This document shows positions 8,580-17,075 of a DNA stretch of 64,000 bases, one piece after another. Source of the DNA: Microcoleus sp. AS-A8 (GTDB lineage: Bacteria > Cyanobacteriota > Cyanobacteriia > Cyanobacteriales > Coleofasciculaceae); the NCBI GenBank assembly GCA_039962225.1, contig JAMPKV010000005.1, positions 1-64,000 on the forward strand, given 5' to 3'. Every line of letters begins with the position of its first letter. The stretch's first letter is position 1. The notes under the pieces are model-generated. The model saw only the letters and a list, made by a program, of their open reading frames with translations. It was not told where the DNA came from and searched no databases. Both the position numbers and the translations under genes were made by a program.

Positions 8580-9077
8580 TTATGCTTGTCCGTACCTTTC
8601 TATATGTGTTTTTAAAAGCAGAAGATATTTATCATGAGTCTTGGCTTGCTGCCATTTTTGCTTAAAGATTTCCGCACATTCAGCTTTGACCGGGTCTACT
8701 TCATTCGGTAAAATATCGTTCCTCGCTTGGATTTGAGCTTCTTTCGAGCTTTCTTTTTGAGGATTATTCTTATATTTTCTGCCGCTCTTGTGATTGGCGT
8801 ATCGACGCGATCGGGTATAACCCATTTGTAAAAACTTCCGAGCCATATCTGCTCCGACAAAATCATCTTCATGGAGATAGTCCAGAAACATGTTGTATAT
8901 TTTCTGGCTAGATTCTCTTGCTACCTCTGGAGTTTTGAAGCGCCAATGGGGAAGAATTTCAGATTTATAAGGTTCTACTAATAGCACTCCTTGTTCACCC
9001 TTACCGACTCGATAAAGTTCGGGCGATGAGCGAAAATCGATAGTCTTAAAATCTAAAGAGTAATCAAACGGAGTCAC
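8580..9077 (-). CDS. DUF4385 family protein
   Basis: The 165-residue soluble protein matches the DUF4385 family from memory: an N-terminal FDYSLDFKTIDFR, then ELYRVGKGEQGVLLVEPYKS, ILPHWRFKTP and MARKFLQMGYTRSRRYANHK. The family is widespread in bacteria and of unknown function. The many conserved Arg, Lys and His residues in the second half could suit nucleic acid or phosphate binding, but this is only a guess. The gene is followed closely by gmk on the same strand; the short gap of 67 bp downstream of the gmk stop would allow cotranscription. Confidence 0.85.
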   Translation of the reverse strand: MTPFDYSLDFKTIDFRSSPELYRVGKGEQGVLLVEPYKSEILPHWRFKTPEVARESSQKIYNMFLDYLHEDDFVGADMARKFLQMGYTRSRRYANHKSGRKYKNNPQKESSKEAQIQARNDILPNEVDPVKAECAEIFKQKWQQAKTHDKYLLLLKTHIERYGQA

Positions 9078-9144
9078 TTATTATCCATCCAAGCTGCAAC
9101 AACTTCTGAATGAAACGGTGGATGAGAGCATAAGATGGTCTGGC

Positions 9145-9705
9145 TTAGTTTGTCCGTGCAAAAATTATAGATTCTAAACGAAAAAGGGCTGTTTTCAGGT
9201 CATCGTTCACCATTTGCACATCAAATTCATCAGCCGCATTGATTTCTGCTTTGGCTTGCGCTAGGCGTCGAGCGATCGCTTCTTCCGTATCTTGACCCCG
9301 ATCGCGAATCCGCCGCTCTAGTTCGGCTAAACTGGGAGGCAAAATAAAAATACGTAAGGCTGTGGGGAAGGTTTGGTTAATCTTCCTAGCGCCCACTACT
9401 TCAATTTCTAAAATAACGATCCGACCCTGTTGAATTTGCTGTTGGACTTGCCTGCGGGGCGTCCCATAACAGTTGCCAGCATACTCCGCCCACTCCAGAA
9501 GCTCATCAGCCGCCACCATTTGTTCAAACTTGTCTCGGGTGACAAAGTAGTAGTGCTGCCCCTCAATTTCACCGGGACGGGGTTGGCGTGTCGTCGCGGA
9601 GATGGAAAAATACAATTCTGGGTGGCGTTGAATGAGCGATCGCAGCAATGTCCCTTTACCAACACCACTGGGACCTGTTACGACGATGAGCTTGCCTGCT
9701 TGCAT
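9145..9705 (-). CDS. gmk: Guanylate kinase
   Basis: Guanylate kinase phosphorylates GMP to GDP with ATP. The 186-residue protein has the P-loop GPSGVGKGT near residues 10-18, the GMP-binding segment SISATTRQPRPGEIEGQHYY, and the LID-region arginines RRIRDRGQDTEEAIARRL. Length and motif spacing are normal. It follows remA with an 18-bp gap, the same remA-gmk order seen in Bacillus and many other bacteria, which suggests one operon. The start ATG follows a plausible purine-rich site. Confidence 0.96.
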   Translation of the reverse strand: MQAGKLIVVTGPSGVGKGTLLRSLIQRHPELYFSISATTRQPRPGEIEGQHYYFVTRDKFEQMVAADELLEWAEYAGNCYGTPRRQVQQQIQQGRIVILEIEVVGARKINQTFPTALRIFILPPSLAELERRIRDRGQDTEEAIARRLAQAKAEINAADEFDVQMVNDDLKTALFRLESIIFARTN

Positions 9706-9723
9706 GTTGATGGGAGAGATGGT

Positions 9724-9990
9724 TTAACTAGGGCTGCTTTGACCATCTTTGCTGATCACGAAGCGATGAGCAACTGTTTCCGGTTGAATCGCCGAGAGAA
9801 TGATGTGACTCGAATCTGTAATAATCACAGCTCTAGTACGACGACCGTAAGTTGCATCAATGAGCTGTCCGCGATCGCGTGCATCGGTAATGATCCGCTT
9901 GATCGGGGCAGACTCTGGAGAAACAATCGCAACGACTCGGTTTGCCGACACGATATTACCAAAACCGATATTAATCAGTTGTATGTCCAT
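9724..9990 (-). CDS. remA: RemA/DUF370 family protein
   Basis: The 88-residue protein opens with [20 protein letters not shown] and contains [18 protein letters not shown], then [17 protein letters not shown], all typical of the DUF370/RemA family. In Bacillus RemA is a DNA-binding regulator of biofilm matrix and osmoprotection genes that forms ring-like oligomers. Its role in cyanobacteria is unclear. It lies 18 bp upstream of gmk, a conserved pairing. A perfect 24-bp palindrome at 10058-10081 lies in its upstream region and might be an operator. Confidence 0.92.
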   Translation of the reverse strand: MDIQLINIGFGNIVSANRVVAIVSPESAPIKRIITDARDRGQLIDATYGRRTRAVIITDSSHIILSAIQPETVAHRFVISKDGQSSPS

Positions 9991-10490
9991 GAAGAACTAG
10001 CGGGAAGAGCCGCATAAGGAGCGATTTTCAGGATTCACTTTCCATGGTATCTACAATAATTTAGCCTTACAAGGCTAAATTCCACAGAAAACCGTGATTT
10101 TAGCTTTTATTCTCCGCGATTTACCTTTTGCACAGAACCAGTCTGGAGATAGATCTGTAGGCTGCATCCCACTCTCCTTGTTCCCCTAAAGCGTGTTATC
10201 TATCGTGTTTAACGACCCAAAACTCCTAATATTTAATGTCGGCTTGGCCTGTAAGAGTCAGTAATCTTCACTATAAATTTATAAAAATTCCCTTAGAATC
10301 AAGCTTTTGTAAAACCGTGTCTCAGGTAACGCCCATGAACAGAAACCCAGTTTATGCTAACTAGAGAAAAATCTTAAAATAATTAAACAATTGCAAGTCT
10401 TGGAAAAATTACGTTCACAAAATTTTCACTTATATAAGTTTAAATTAAGAATAAGATTTTGCAGATTTTGTGTCAAACAAGAGTGAAGTT
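9991..10490. other. Divergent intergenic region between remA and a secreted protein
   Basis: About 0.5 kb without a supported gene. It contains the palindrome at 10058-10081 and an A/T-rich stretch before 10470 that could hold the promoter of the plus-strand gene. No riboswitch or tRNA was recognised. Confidence 0.4.
10058..10081. repeat. Perfect 24-bp palindrome upstream of remA
   Basis: aatttagcctt-ac-aaggctaaatt: 11-bp arms with a 2-nt centre, 68 bp before the remA start codon. It is either a dimer-type operator or a hairpin; there is no T run. Confidence 0.6.
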
Positions 10491-11210
10491 ATGGGTGTAT
10501 GTCAATCATTTTTTACAATCGTTTTTGTAGCAGTGGGGCTATCTTTGTCACCCAGTGCTCATGCAATCGGGTTAAGCACGATATCTTCAGAAACTGAGCT
10601 GAAGGCATTGATGAGCCAACCTACCTTTGTTGCGGGAGGTCAGCTTGGCAGCCTTGTCTTGGAAAATGATGCTCAGGCTAATCACAACGTTGATTTTGTC
10701 TGGTCTAAGGGAGAAAAGCAACCGTTTTCTTTAAGTTACGACGGTTCAATTGTCAAGTATACGGTTGGAGAAACAACCCTAGAAACTCAAAGCGAGGGCT
10801 TTTTTCAAGATCTGTTCATTTACACAAAAGCAACAGCCGATAGAACCAGCGTTCTCCTGAATAACTTAGTACTCACCGACTCATCCACGACTCTATCAAT
10901 TTCTGGGATTGGAGCCTCATCTCCTAACAACGAAGTAAATATTTTTTGGATTCACGATATTCAAGAGAGTTTTACCCTGACTGGTAATGCTACGCTAAAT
11001 TGGCTGAACCAGCCACAAAATCCAAACAAACTGGTCTATCAAATTCAAGTTGGAAATGTTAATTCTGTAACCGCTCCGCCCAACACAAATCCAACCCCAG
11101 CAGACCCAATTCATTCTTCACCACCTGAGCCAGAAGCTAATACAGGCAACGATTGGTGGCAGTGGTTTCCCAGTCCTGGAGCGGGAAACTATTGTACTAG
11201 CCCTGAGTGA
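10491..11210 (+). CDS. Secreted protein of unknown function
   Basis: The protein of about 239 residues starts with a signal peptide (MGVCQSFFTIVFVAVGLSLS, cleavage likely after SAHA). The mature part is rich in Ser, Thr, Asn and Val, looks beta-stranded, and ends with a Pro-rich linker and a Trp-rich tail (NDWWQWFPSP). A GTG at 10470 would add seven residues; I prefer the ATG at 10491 because a weak purine-rich site (aagag) precedes it. The beta-rich body resembles small exported cyanobacterial proteins but no domain is recognised. No membrane anchor is seen beyond the signal. Confidence 0.65.
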   Translation: MGVCQSFFTIVFVAVGLSLSPSAHAIGLSTISSETELKALMSQPTFVAGGQLGSLVLENDAQANHNVDFVWSKGEKQPFSLSYDGSIVKYTVGETTLETQSEGFFQDLFIYTKATADRTSVLLNNLVLTDSSTTLSISGIGASSPNNEVNIFWIHDIQESFTLTGNATLNWLNQPQNPNKLVYQIQVGNVNSVTAPPNTNPTPADPIHSSPPEPEANTGNDWWQWFPSPGAGNYCTSPE

Positions 11211-11313
11211 GGTAACCCCCTCAAGAAGGAGTTCGGAAAACTCTTACAGAGTTCTACTCTGGATCTGAGAGGATGGTACTGATGCCTAATTGTGATTACT
11301 GAAAAGACAGCTT

Positions 11314-13116
11314 GTGCAACCCGTTGACTTTACCACCCTAACAGCAGCTTGTGATGAACTGCGTTCTGACTGGGTACCAGGACGTGCAGAACAAGTGTAT
11401 CAGCGCGATCGCTACACTATTGCGCTCTGCTTACGCACCCTTAAGCGTCGGGGTTGGCTCACCATCTCCTGGCATCCCCAAGCCGCTCGAATTTATCTGG
11501 GTGATCCACCCCCTCGGACTCCCGATACATTTACCTTTAGCGACCAACTGCGGCACCAATTAAGCGGACTGGCTCTAGTAGCCATAGAAGTCATTGCACC
11601 GTGGGAGCGCGTATTAGATTTGCGCTTTGCCCAACGACCCGGAGACCCCGTGAGCTATCACCTCTACGTCGAAATTATGGGCAAATACAGTAATGTCATC
11701 CTGGCGGGTGCTGACAATGTCATGATCACGGCAGCCCATCAAGTAAGTTCTCAGCAATCGAGTGTCCGTCCCATTCAAACCGGCCAGCCTTACGAAAAAC
11801 CACCCGCGCTCATGGGTACAGCCCCTAGCTTGAGCGAATCCCTAGAACGCTGGCAAGAACGAGTCAGTTTGGTACCGGGGGCATTGCAGCGTCAGTTGCT
11901 CAAAAGTTACCGGGGTTTGAGTCCAGCACTGGTGCGCTCCATGGCGCAAGCGGCTGGGCTTGATTCTGACCAATCCACGGAAAGCCTGAGCGCTTCTGAT
12001 TGGCAACGCTTGTTTCAATGCTGGCAACAATGGCTGCAAACTTTGGGGATTCAGAATTGGGAGCAAGGGTTCAAAAGTGAGCCGTCCACAGTTGAAGGTT
12101 CTAACCTGCCATTACGTTTTCAACCCGGTTGGACAGAGCAAGGCTATACAGTCATGGGTTGGGGTGCTGTTCAATCAGCAAAGAATGTCCAAACTTTACT
12201 CAATGACTACTACACCGCCGAGCTAAACCAGCAAGACTTTAGTCAGCTACATCACCAACTCAGTCAAAAACTGGGCAATGTCCTTGGGAAACTGCGTCAG
12301 AAAGCCTCGTCCTTTCAAGAACGTTTGCAGCAATCTGACCAAGCCGACCAATATCGGCAACAAGCTGACCTGTTGATGGCGCACCTCCAGGACTGGCAAC
12401 CGGGAATGAAGTCGATTGCACTGCTTGACTTTGATACTGATCAACCCGTGACGATTCCTTTAAACCCAGAGAAAAACGCTGTCCAAAATGCTCAATTGCT
12501 CTACAAGCGTCACCAAAAGCTGAAACGTGCTCGTCATGCCGTGGAGCCGTTACTCCAAGAGGTACAGGGAGAAGTTCAGTATTTAGAACAAGTAGAAGCT
12601 TCCTTAACTCAGCTAGATGCTTACAAGTCCTCAGACGATTTACAAACACTCCAGGAAATTCGCGAGGAACTGATTCAGCAAAAGTATTTAGACTCCCCCG
12701 ATCAACGGAATCGAGAGGTTACGGATGTTTCTGTGCCTTACCGCTATCGGACACCGAGTGGATTTGAATTGTTGATTGGTCGCAACAATCGCCAGAATGA
12801 CCAACTGACGTTTCGGACGGCAGGAGACTATGACCTCTGGTTTCACACTCAAGAGATTGCAGGTAGCCATGTTCTCCTCCGCTTAGAGCCAGGATCTGTG
12901 CCCGATGAAGCGGATTTGCAGTTTGCTGCTGATCTAGCGGCTCACTACAGCCGGGGGCGTCAAAGCGACCAAGTTCCGGTTGTATATACCAAGCCTAAAC
13001 ACGTCTATAAGCCCAAAGGAGCTAAACCGGGTATGACGGTTTATAAACATGAGCGTGTGCTTTGGGGGCATCCACAGCAAGGTAGCAACTATCTTAGGGG
13101 AGAGGCTAACCTCTAA
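11314..13116 (+). CDS. rqcH: RqcH/NFACT-family ribosome quality control protein
   Basis: The 600-residue protein has the NFACT layout: an N-terminal nucleic-acid-binding NFACT-N domain (PGRAEQVYQRDRYTIAL and on), a central long coiled coil (~300-450), and a C-terminal NFACT-R domain (TPSGFELLIGRNNRQND, then DYDLWFHTQEIAGSHVLLRL). RqcH binds obstructed 50S subunits, recruits tRNA-Ala and adds alanine tails to stalled nascent chains. It has often been annotated as a fibronectin-binding protein (FbpA). The start is GTG at 11314. Its 3' side carries a terminator at 13252-13286. Confidence 0.92.
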   Translation: MQPVDFTTLTAACDELRSDWVPGRAEQVYQRDRYTIALCLRTLKRRGWLTISWHPQAARIYLGDPPPRTPDTFTFSDQLRHQLSGLALVAIEVIAPWERVLDLRFAQRPGDPVSYHLYVEIMGKYSNVILAGADNVMITAAHQVSSQQSSVRPIQTGQPYEKPPALMGTAPSLSESLERWQERVSLVPGALQRQLLKSYRGLSPALVRSMAQAAGLDSDQSTESLSASDWQRLFQCWQQWLQTLGIQNWEQGFKSEPSTVEGSNLPLRFQPGWTEQGYTVMGWGAVQSAKNVQTLLNDYYTAELNQQDFSQLHHQLSQKLGNVLGKLRQKASSFQERLQQSDQADQYRQQADLLMAHLQDWQPGMKSIALLDFDTDQPVTIPLNPEKNAVQNAQLLYKRHQKLKRARHAVEPLLQEVQGEVQYLEQVEASLTQLDAYKSSDDLQTLQEIREELIQQKYLDSPDQRNREVTDVSVPYRYRTPSGFELLIGRNNRQNDQLTFRTAGDYDLWFHTQEIAGSHVLLRLEPGSVPDEADLQFAADLAAHYSRGRQSDQVPVVYTKPKHVYKPKGAKPGMTVYKHERVLWGHPQQGSNYLRGEANL

Positions 13117-13135
13117 ACTTGTAAATTTTGGTTAC

Positions 13136-13286
13136 AAAAAATTCGTATTCTCTGTTACAATTAAGGAAATAAAGAAATCTTCTTGCTGCCGATTGGGAAC
13201 GCGCAGCTTGGATTTCCCCAATGTAGAGCAACAACGAAATTATTACTTGTACAAAGACCAGCTACGCCGATAGTTGGTCTTTTTTA
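13136..13286 (+). ncRNA. Candidate small RNA or structured 3' UTR after rqcH
   Basis: A possible promoter (ttacaa, 18 bp, tacaat) precedes a stretch of about 120 nt with a hairpin built on attggg/cccaat, ending in a T-rich terminator. No coding frame fits. It could equally be the 3' UTR of rqcH. Confidence 0.35.
13252..13286 (+). terminator. Rho-independent terminator
   Basis: The arms aagacca and tggtctt enclose a loop of about 14 nt and are followed by a T run. It would end rqcH or the candidate small RNA upstream. Confidence 0.7.
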
Positions 13287-13317
13287 AGCTAATGGAAAAA
13301 TTAACGGCTCATCCCAG

Positions 13318-14091
13318 TTAAGCAGCAGCGATCGCCTCCTGTCCATGTCTCCGCATCAGCTCCATGAGTTCATCCCGATAGTCGTGAAATGTAGAGTGTC
13401 GCTTCACGGTATGGGTACGATGGGGCAGCTTGATCGAGATTTCCTTCCTCACCGTGCCAGGACGAGTACCTAACGCGTAGATTCGATTCGAGAGGAATAC
13501 TGCTTCCTCTACGTCATGGGTGATCATGAAGATTGTAATATTAGTGCGCTGCCACAGATCCAGCATAAATTGGTGCATCGACTCTTTGGTGTGGATGTCT
13601 AATGCACCGAAAGGTTCGTCCATCAACAGCACTTTGGGTTCCGAGGTGAGCGCACGAGCGATCGCTACTCGTTGCTTCATGCCACCGGATAGCTCTTTCG
13701 GCAAGGATTGGGCAAACTCAGTCAACCCCACCACAGTGAGGTAGTAGCTAGCTTGTTCGCGTCGTTGTTTTTTGGGTACGCCTTGAAGCTTCAATCCAAA
13801 CTCAGCATTTTCTTGTACACTCATCCAAGGATAGAGCGTGTAGTGCTGAAACACCATGCCCCGATCCGGTCCAGGTCCGGTGACACACTGACCATCAATG
13901 CTAACTTCCCCCAAAGTAGGAGTATCAAGTCCGGCAATCTGCCGCAGTAGAGTCGATTTACCCGATCCTGATGCACCCACAGCACAGATAAATTCTCCCT
14001 GTTCAATCGTCATATTAATGTCCTTTAGGACAACTAAAGTTCCATTTTTTGTATCGAAGTGCTTATGTAAATTGGTTATTTGCAGATACAT
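13318..14091 (-). CDS. ABC importer ATP-binding protein (NitT/TauT type), guanidine module
   Basis: The 257-residue ATPase has Walker A GASGSGKST, Q-loop region MVFQHYTLYPW, signature LSGGMKQRVAIARAL and Walker B VLLMDEPFGALD. It belongs to the nitrate/sulfonate/taurine importer class (NrtD, SsuB, TauB). It is the last gene of a three-gene minus-strand unit (binding protein, permease, ATPase) with gaps of 62 and 100 bp. The unit adjoins hypB-hypA-gdmH, the same set as Synechocystis sll1077-sll1082, where the transporter imports guanidine. The substrate is therefore inferred from context, not from the ATPase sequence. Confidence 0.9.
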   Translation of the reverse strand: MYLQITNLHKHFDTKNGTLVVLKDINMTIEQGEFICAVGASGSGKSTLLRQIAGLDTPTLGEVSIDGQCVTGPGPDRGMVFQHYTLYPWMSVQENAEFGLKLQGVPKKQRREQASYYLTVVGLTEFAQSLPKELSGGMKQRVAIARALTSEPKVLLMDEPFGALDIHTKESMHQFMLDLWQRTNITIFMITHDVEEAVFLSNRIYALGTRPGTVRKEISIKLPHRTHTVKRHSTFHDYRDELMELMRRHGQEAIAAA

Positions 14092-14191
14092 GGGTTAAAC
14101 CTCTAAATAGAAAATGCGTATTCTTTATCAATTCACGTAGAGTTAATGCTGTAAAATAGGTAACATTTTTATGGATGCCGCCTAAAAAAGG

Positions 14192-15037
14192 TTATCGCTT
14201 CTGGTTAGCCCATTTACAAGAAACCCTTAACATGTACTGAAAGAGTAGGTCGAAGGCTAGTCCAATCACCCCAATTACGATTAAACCCACAAAAATTTCA
14301 TCAGTTCTCAAAAATCGACCTGCCACACTAATCCGACGCCCTAAACCTTCCGTTGCTGCAATCAGTTCTGAGACAATCACTAATTGCCAAGCAGCGGCTA
14401 AGTTGATGCGACAAGCATCAATAATTCCCGGCAAGACATGGGGAAAAATCACCTGAAATAAAGTTTGTAGGCGGTTCCCTCCTAACATGTAGGTTGATTC
14501 AATCAGGTCTTTGGGCACGAACTTTACCGTATCCATGACCATCAAAGAGTTGAAGAAAAAGACTCCGATGAAGATGAGGGTAATTTTTGGTTCTTCTCCA
14601 ATACCGAGATACAGGATAAGTAGGGGAATGAAGGCGGGCGCAGGCATATAACGCATCAACCCGAAGATAGGTTCGAGCAAGGCGCGGATACTGGCAAAAC
14701 TGCCCATCAGCACTCCAACGGGGATGGAAAAAAGGGCTGCCAACAGGAATCCAACACCAACCCGCCATAGACTTGCCACAGTATCCTTGAGGAGTTCGCG
14801 AGTACTCCACAGCCGTCCAAACGCTTCCACAACTTTACCCGGTGACGGCAAGAACTTAGGGTCTATGTTGCCAAATGTGGTCACCAACCACCACAGCAGT
14901 AAGGGAACTCCAATGGAGGTAATCACTAATGCCGTGTTCAGGGGTTTGGGGATGTCTTCGGCAATTTGCCAGAAAACAGTGGGTTTTAGTGTTGTCGGTC
15001 GGATCAAGGAGCGAATCGATCCAGGACTTTGGTTCAT
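14192..15037 (-). CDS. ABC importer permease (NitT/TauT type), guanidine module
   Basis: The 281-residue protein has about six membrane helices and the cytoplasmic coupling loop of binding-protein-dependent permeases (ESTYMLGGNRLQTLFQVIFP, then HVLPGIIDACRINLAAAW). It would form a homodimeric channel in the plasma membrane. The first ~30 residues are a cytoplasmic lead. The gene lies between the ATPase and the lipoprotein binding protein and is probably cotranscribed with them. Sequence alone says only that it belongs to the nitrate/sulfonate/taurine class; proximity to gdmH suggests guanidine. Confidence 0.9.
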   Translation of the reverse strand: MNQSPGSIRSLIRPTTLKPTVFWQIAEDIPKPLNTALVITSIGVPLLLWWLVTTFGNIDPKFLPSPGKVVEAFGRLWSTRELLKDTVASLWRVGVGFLLAALFSIPVGVLMGSFASIRALLEPIFGLMRYMPAPAFIPLLILYLGIGEEPKITLIFIGVFFFNSLMVMDTVKFVPKDLIESTYMLGGNRLQTLFQVIFPHVLPGIIDACRINLAAAWQLVIVSELIAATEGLGRRISVAGRFLRTDEIFVGLIVIGVIGLAFDLLFQYMLRVSCKWANQKR

Positions 15038-15099
15038 GGTTGAATTCCATCAACGGTAAAGAAGAAGACTTATTACAAACATTTTTCTAGTTCGCCAAT

Positions 15100-16152
15100 T
15101 TAAGATGATTTATTAAATTTCTTGGCGTATGCCTGGACAAAGCGATCATCCAATAAACGGCTGGTGTTGGGTTGAGTGTTCGTTAGACCAACTTCTGTGA
15201 GAAATTTGCTCATTTCGTGGGCTGCAAAGTGTAAGGAAGTCATGGTATTGCTCGGTTTGAAAGCTTTTAGATTTTCCTCTAATGTGAATAGTTGAGTGCC
15301 GTCAGCATACTCTTGATATTCGTTAACCGTGACACCCGCACGTTTTGCCATCATCTTGTATGATTTGTCCCGATTTGTTTTTAGATAGTCCAACGTGACA
15401 AACCAGGAATCAACGATGGCCTGCACCTGTTCAGGATGTTCGTCCACAAACTTGCGCGTAAATACTAAGTGGTCGGAAATCGCTCCCGGAAAGTTCTTGG
15501 AACTGAAGAGTTCCTTACTCCCGGAACGCCTCAATGCCTGAGTGGTGAATGGGGCAAATACTGCCACTGCATCCACTTGACCTCCCACAAATGCCGCTGC
15601 GGCTTTACCAGTTTCTAGAGGGATAAATTGAATATCTTGTGGCGATAAACCTGCTTTTTTGAGTCCTAACAAGAGTAGAAAGTGATCTACAGTCCCTTCC
15701 TCGGCGGCGACTTTTTTTCCTTTTAAGTCGACAACTGAGTTAATCCCTTCGCGGACAATCACCTTATCATTGCCTGTGGAGTTGTCGTTGACCAACACAA
15801 CCACTTGGTCTGCCCCCCCCGCTACGGAATTAACCGTGTCGCCTAGGGTTTGGCTATTGGAATCGATCTGTCCTGCTGTGAGAGTACTGATCGATTCCAG
15901 ATATCCATCAAACCACTTCAGGTCTACTTGAACGTTATTGGCTTTAAATATCCCTTCGTCTTGAGCCACTTGCCACGGAAACCAACCAGGCCACGCACTG
16001 AAACCCAAACGAACAGAATCAACACTGGCTGAGGAGGCAGAATCGCTTTGATTGGTTGTTTTGATGTATATTGCGGGGTTGACGCAGCCTATAGTAAATG
16101 CCCATGTGACCAGAAAAAGAATAATGTAGGAGAAGAGTGAGCGGATTTTCAT
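15100..16152 (-). CDS. ABC importer substrate-binding lipoprotein (NMT1/SsuA-like), guanidine module
   Basis: The 350-residue protein begins with a lipoprotein signal; Cys follows FTIG, giving a lipobox. The mature protein is a two-lobed binding protein (VRLGFSAWPGWFPWQVAQDE, LTAGQIDSNSQTLGD, AAAFVGGQVDAVAVFAPF). The aromatic and acidic residues in WPGWFPW and in EEGTVD lie where substrate usually binds, which suits a small cation, but I cannot read specificity. It is the first gene of the transporter unit. A perfect GTA-N8-TAC palindrome lies 109 bp upstream, suggesting NtcA control. The homologue in Synechocystis is sll1080 by position. Confidence 0.88.
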   Translation of the reverse strand: MKIRSLFSYIILFLVTWAFTIGCVNPAIYIKTTNQSDSASSASVDSVRLGFSAWPGWFPWQVAQDEGIFKANNVQVDLKWFDGYLESISTLTAGQIDSNSQTLGDTVNSVAGGADQVVVLVNDNSTGNDKVIVREGINSVVDLKGKKVAAEEGTVDHFLLLLGLKKAGLSPQDIQFIPLETGKAAAAFVGGQVDAVAVFAPFTTQALRRSGSKELFSSKNFPGAISDHLVFTRKFVDEHPEQVQAIVDSWFVTLDYLKTNRDKSYKMMAKRAGVTVNEYQEYADGTQLFTLEENLKAFKPSNTMTSLHFAAHEMSKFLTEVGLTNTQPNTSRLLDDRFVQAYAKKFNKSS

Positions 16153-16260
16153 GGCACATGTCTCGTAAGGTGATTGACAGCAAGCTGCCAGCGTCTCACA
16201 GCGGTGATTTTTGTCGAGGGGTTACCTATTGGGTGTAGCGGATAGAGCGATCGCTAATCC

Positions 16261-16274
16261 GTAACGTATGTTAC
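16261..16274. promoter_or_regulatory. Candidate NtcA-binding site (palindromic GTA-N8-TAC)
   Basis: gtaacgtatgttac fits the NtcA consensus and is a full palindrome. It lies between the divergent transporter unit and the DUF2267 gene, 109 bp from the transporter start. A good TAN3T -10 box at the usual 20-24 bp is not present on either side, which lowers confidence. Confidence 0.5.
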
Positions 16275-16423
16275 ATAGCGTTCCGGCTGAGGTTGAATTT
16301 TAAATCTATAACTTTTGGATAATGGCATCTCGAACTTCTGGGTGATACTAAAGGTTTTTAAGTTGTGCGATCTTACGAAAGTGAGCATAATTGCTCAAAT
16401 TTTAAGAAGCACAAGAAAAAACA

Positions 16424-16969
16424 ATGGCAGATAAAACATACAGGACAAACATTCCAGAAATTGACCCAACTGAGATTGAAGATTCTCGGACTGCGATTGC
16501 CGATGAACATCGCTCATTTCTGGAAAAGGTGATGGTCAGAAGCGGATTTGCCGATCTGTACGACACCAGAGATTTTACCGAAGTTGTGTTTCGCGTCATG
16601 CGCGACTTAATGACCACAGAAACTATCGATCGCGTTGAGGCAGAACTGCATCAAGAAGCGGTGCCGACTGAGGAGAAAGCCCTTCAAATGGAAGTCGCAG
16701 ATCTGTGGAAAGACACCAATCCAATCGTGGGATTTTTGAGTCGCATCCGTAAACCTTTAACAGGGCCGGCTCCGATGGGAATTGATTCCAAGCTATTTCT
16801 CACGCGAGTTGCCAATGAAGCAGGACTGCCAGGAACAATCGAGCGAGAGCAGGCCGTTAAAGCGGTATTTTCTGCCACCAAAGATCAACTGTCCGAGGAG
16901 CGGATTCAGGAAATTGCTGGCTGCCTCCCTGACTATGTGCGTGAGCTTTGGGAGCAGGCTGACGCCTAA
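16424..16969 (+). CDS. DUF2267 family protein
   Basis: The 181-residue protein holds two related helical units of the DUF2267 type: one from about residue 30 (HRSFLEKVMVRSGF ... VFRVMRDLMT) and one from about residue 120 (LFLTRVANEAGLPGTIEREQ ... LPDYVRELW). The family is widespread in bacteria and of unknown function. The gene runs opposite to its neighbours and separates the transporter unit from hypB. It shares its upstream region, including the NtcA-like palindrome, with the transporter unit, so coregulation is possible. I see no link to guanidine in the sequence itself. Confidence 0.85.
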   Translation: MADKTYRTNIPEIDPTEIEDSRTAIADEHRSFLEKVMVRSGFADLYDTRDFTEVVFRVMRDLMTTETIDRVEAELHQEAVPTEEKALQMEVADLWKDTNPIVGFLSRIRKPLTGPAPMGIDSKLFLTRVANEAGLPGTIEREQAVKAVFSATKDQLSEERIQEIAGCLPDYVRELWEQADA

Positions 16970-16988
16970 ATAGAAGCTTAGAAAAGTC

Positions 16989-17023
16989 AAGTCTGTTCGA
17001 GGATGCTCATGGCGAACAGACTT
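16989..17023. terminator. 11-bp hairpin between convergent DUF2267 and hypB genes
   Basis: aagtctgttcg and cgaacagactt enclose a 13-nt loop. The T run is weak on both strands; a bidirectional terminator is likely from its position. Confidence 0.55.
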
Positions 17024-17075
17024 TGTACCCATTGCGATTTGCACGATCTTCACCACCCATACAGAGATTTTAGGG

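Noticed and set aside
16153-16260. Second guanidine riboswitch in front of the importer
   Set aside because: No ykkC blocks and no paired ACGR-loop hairpins of the guanidine-II type were found in the leader.
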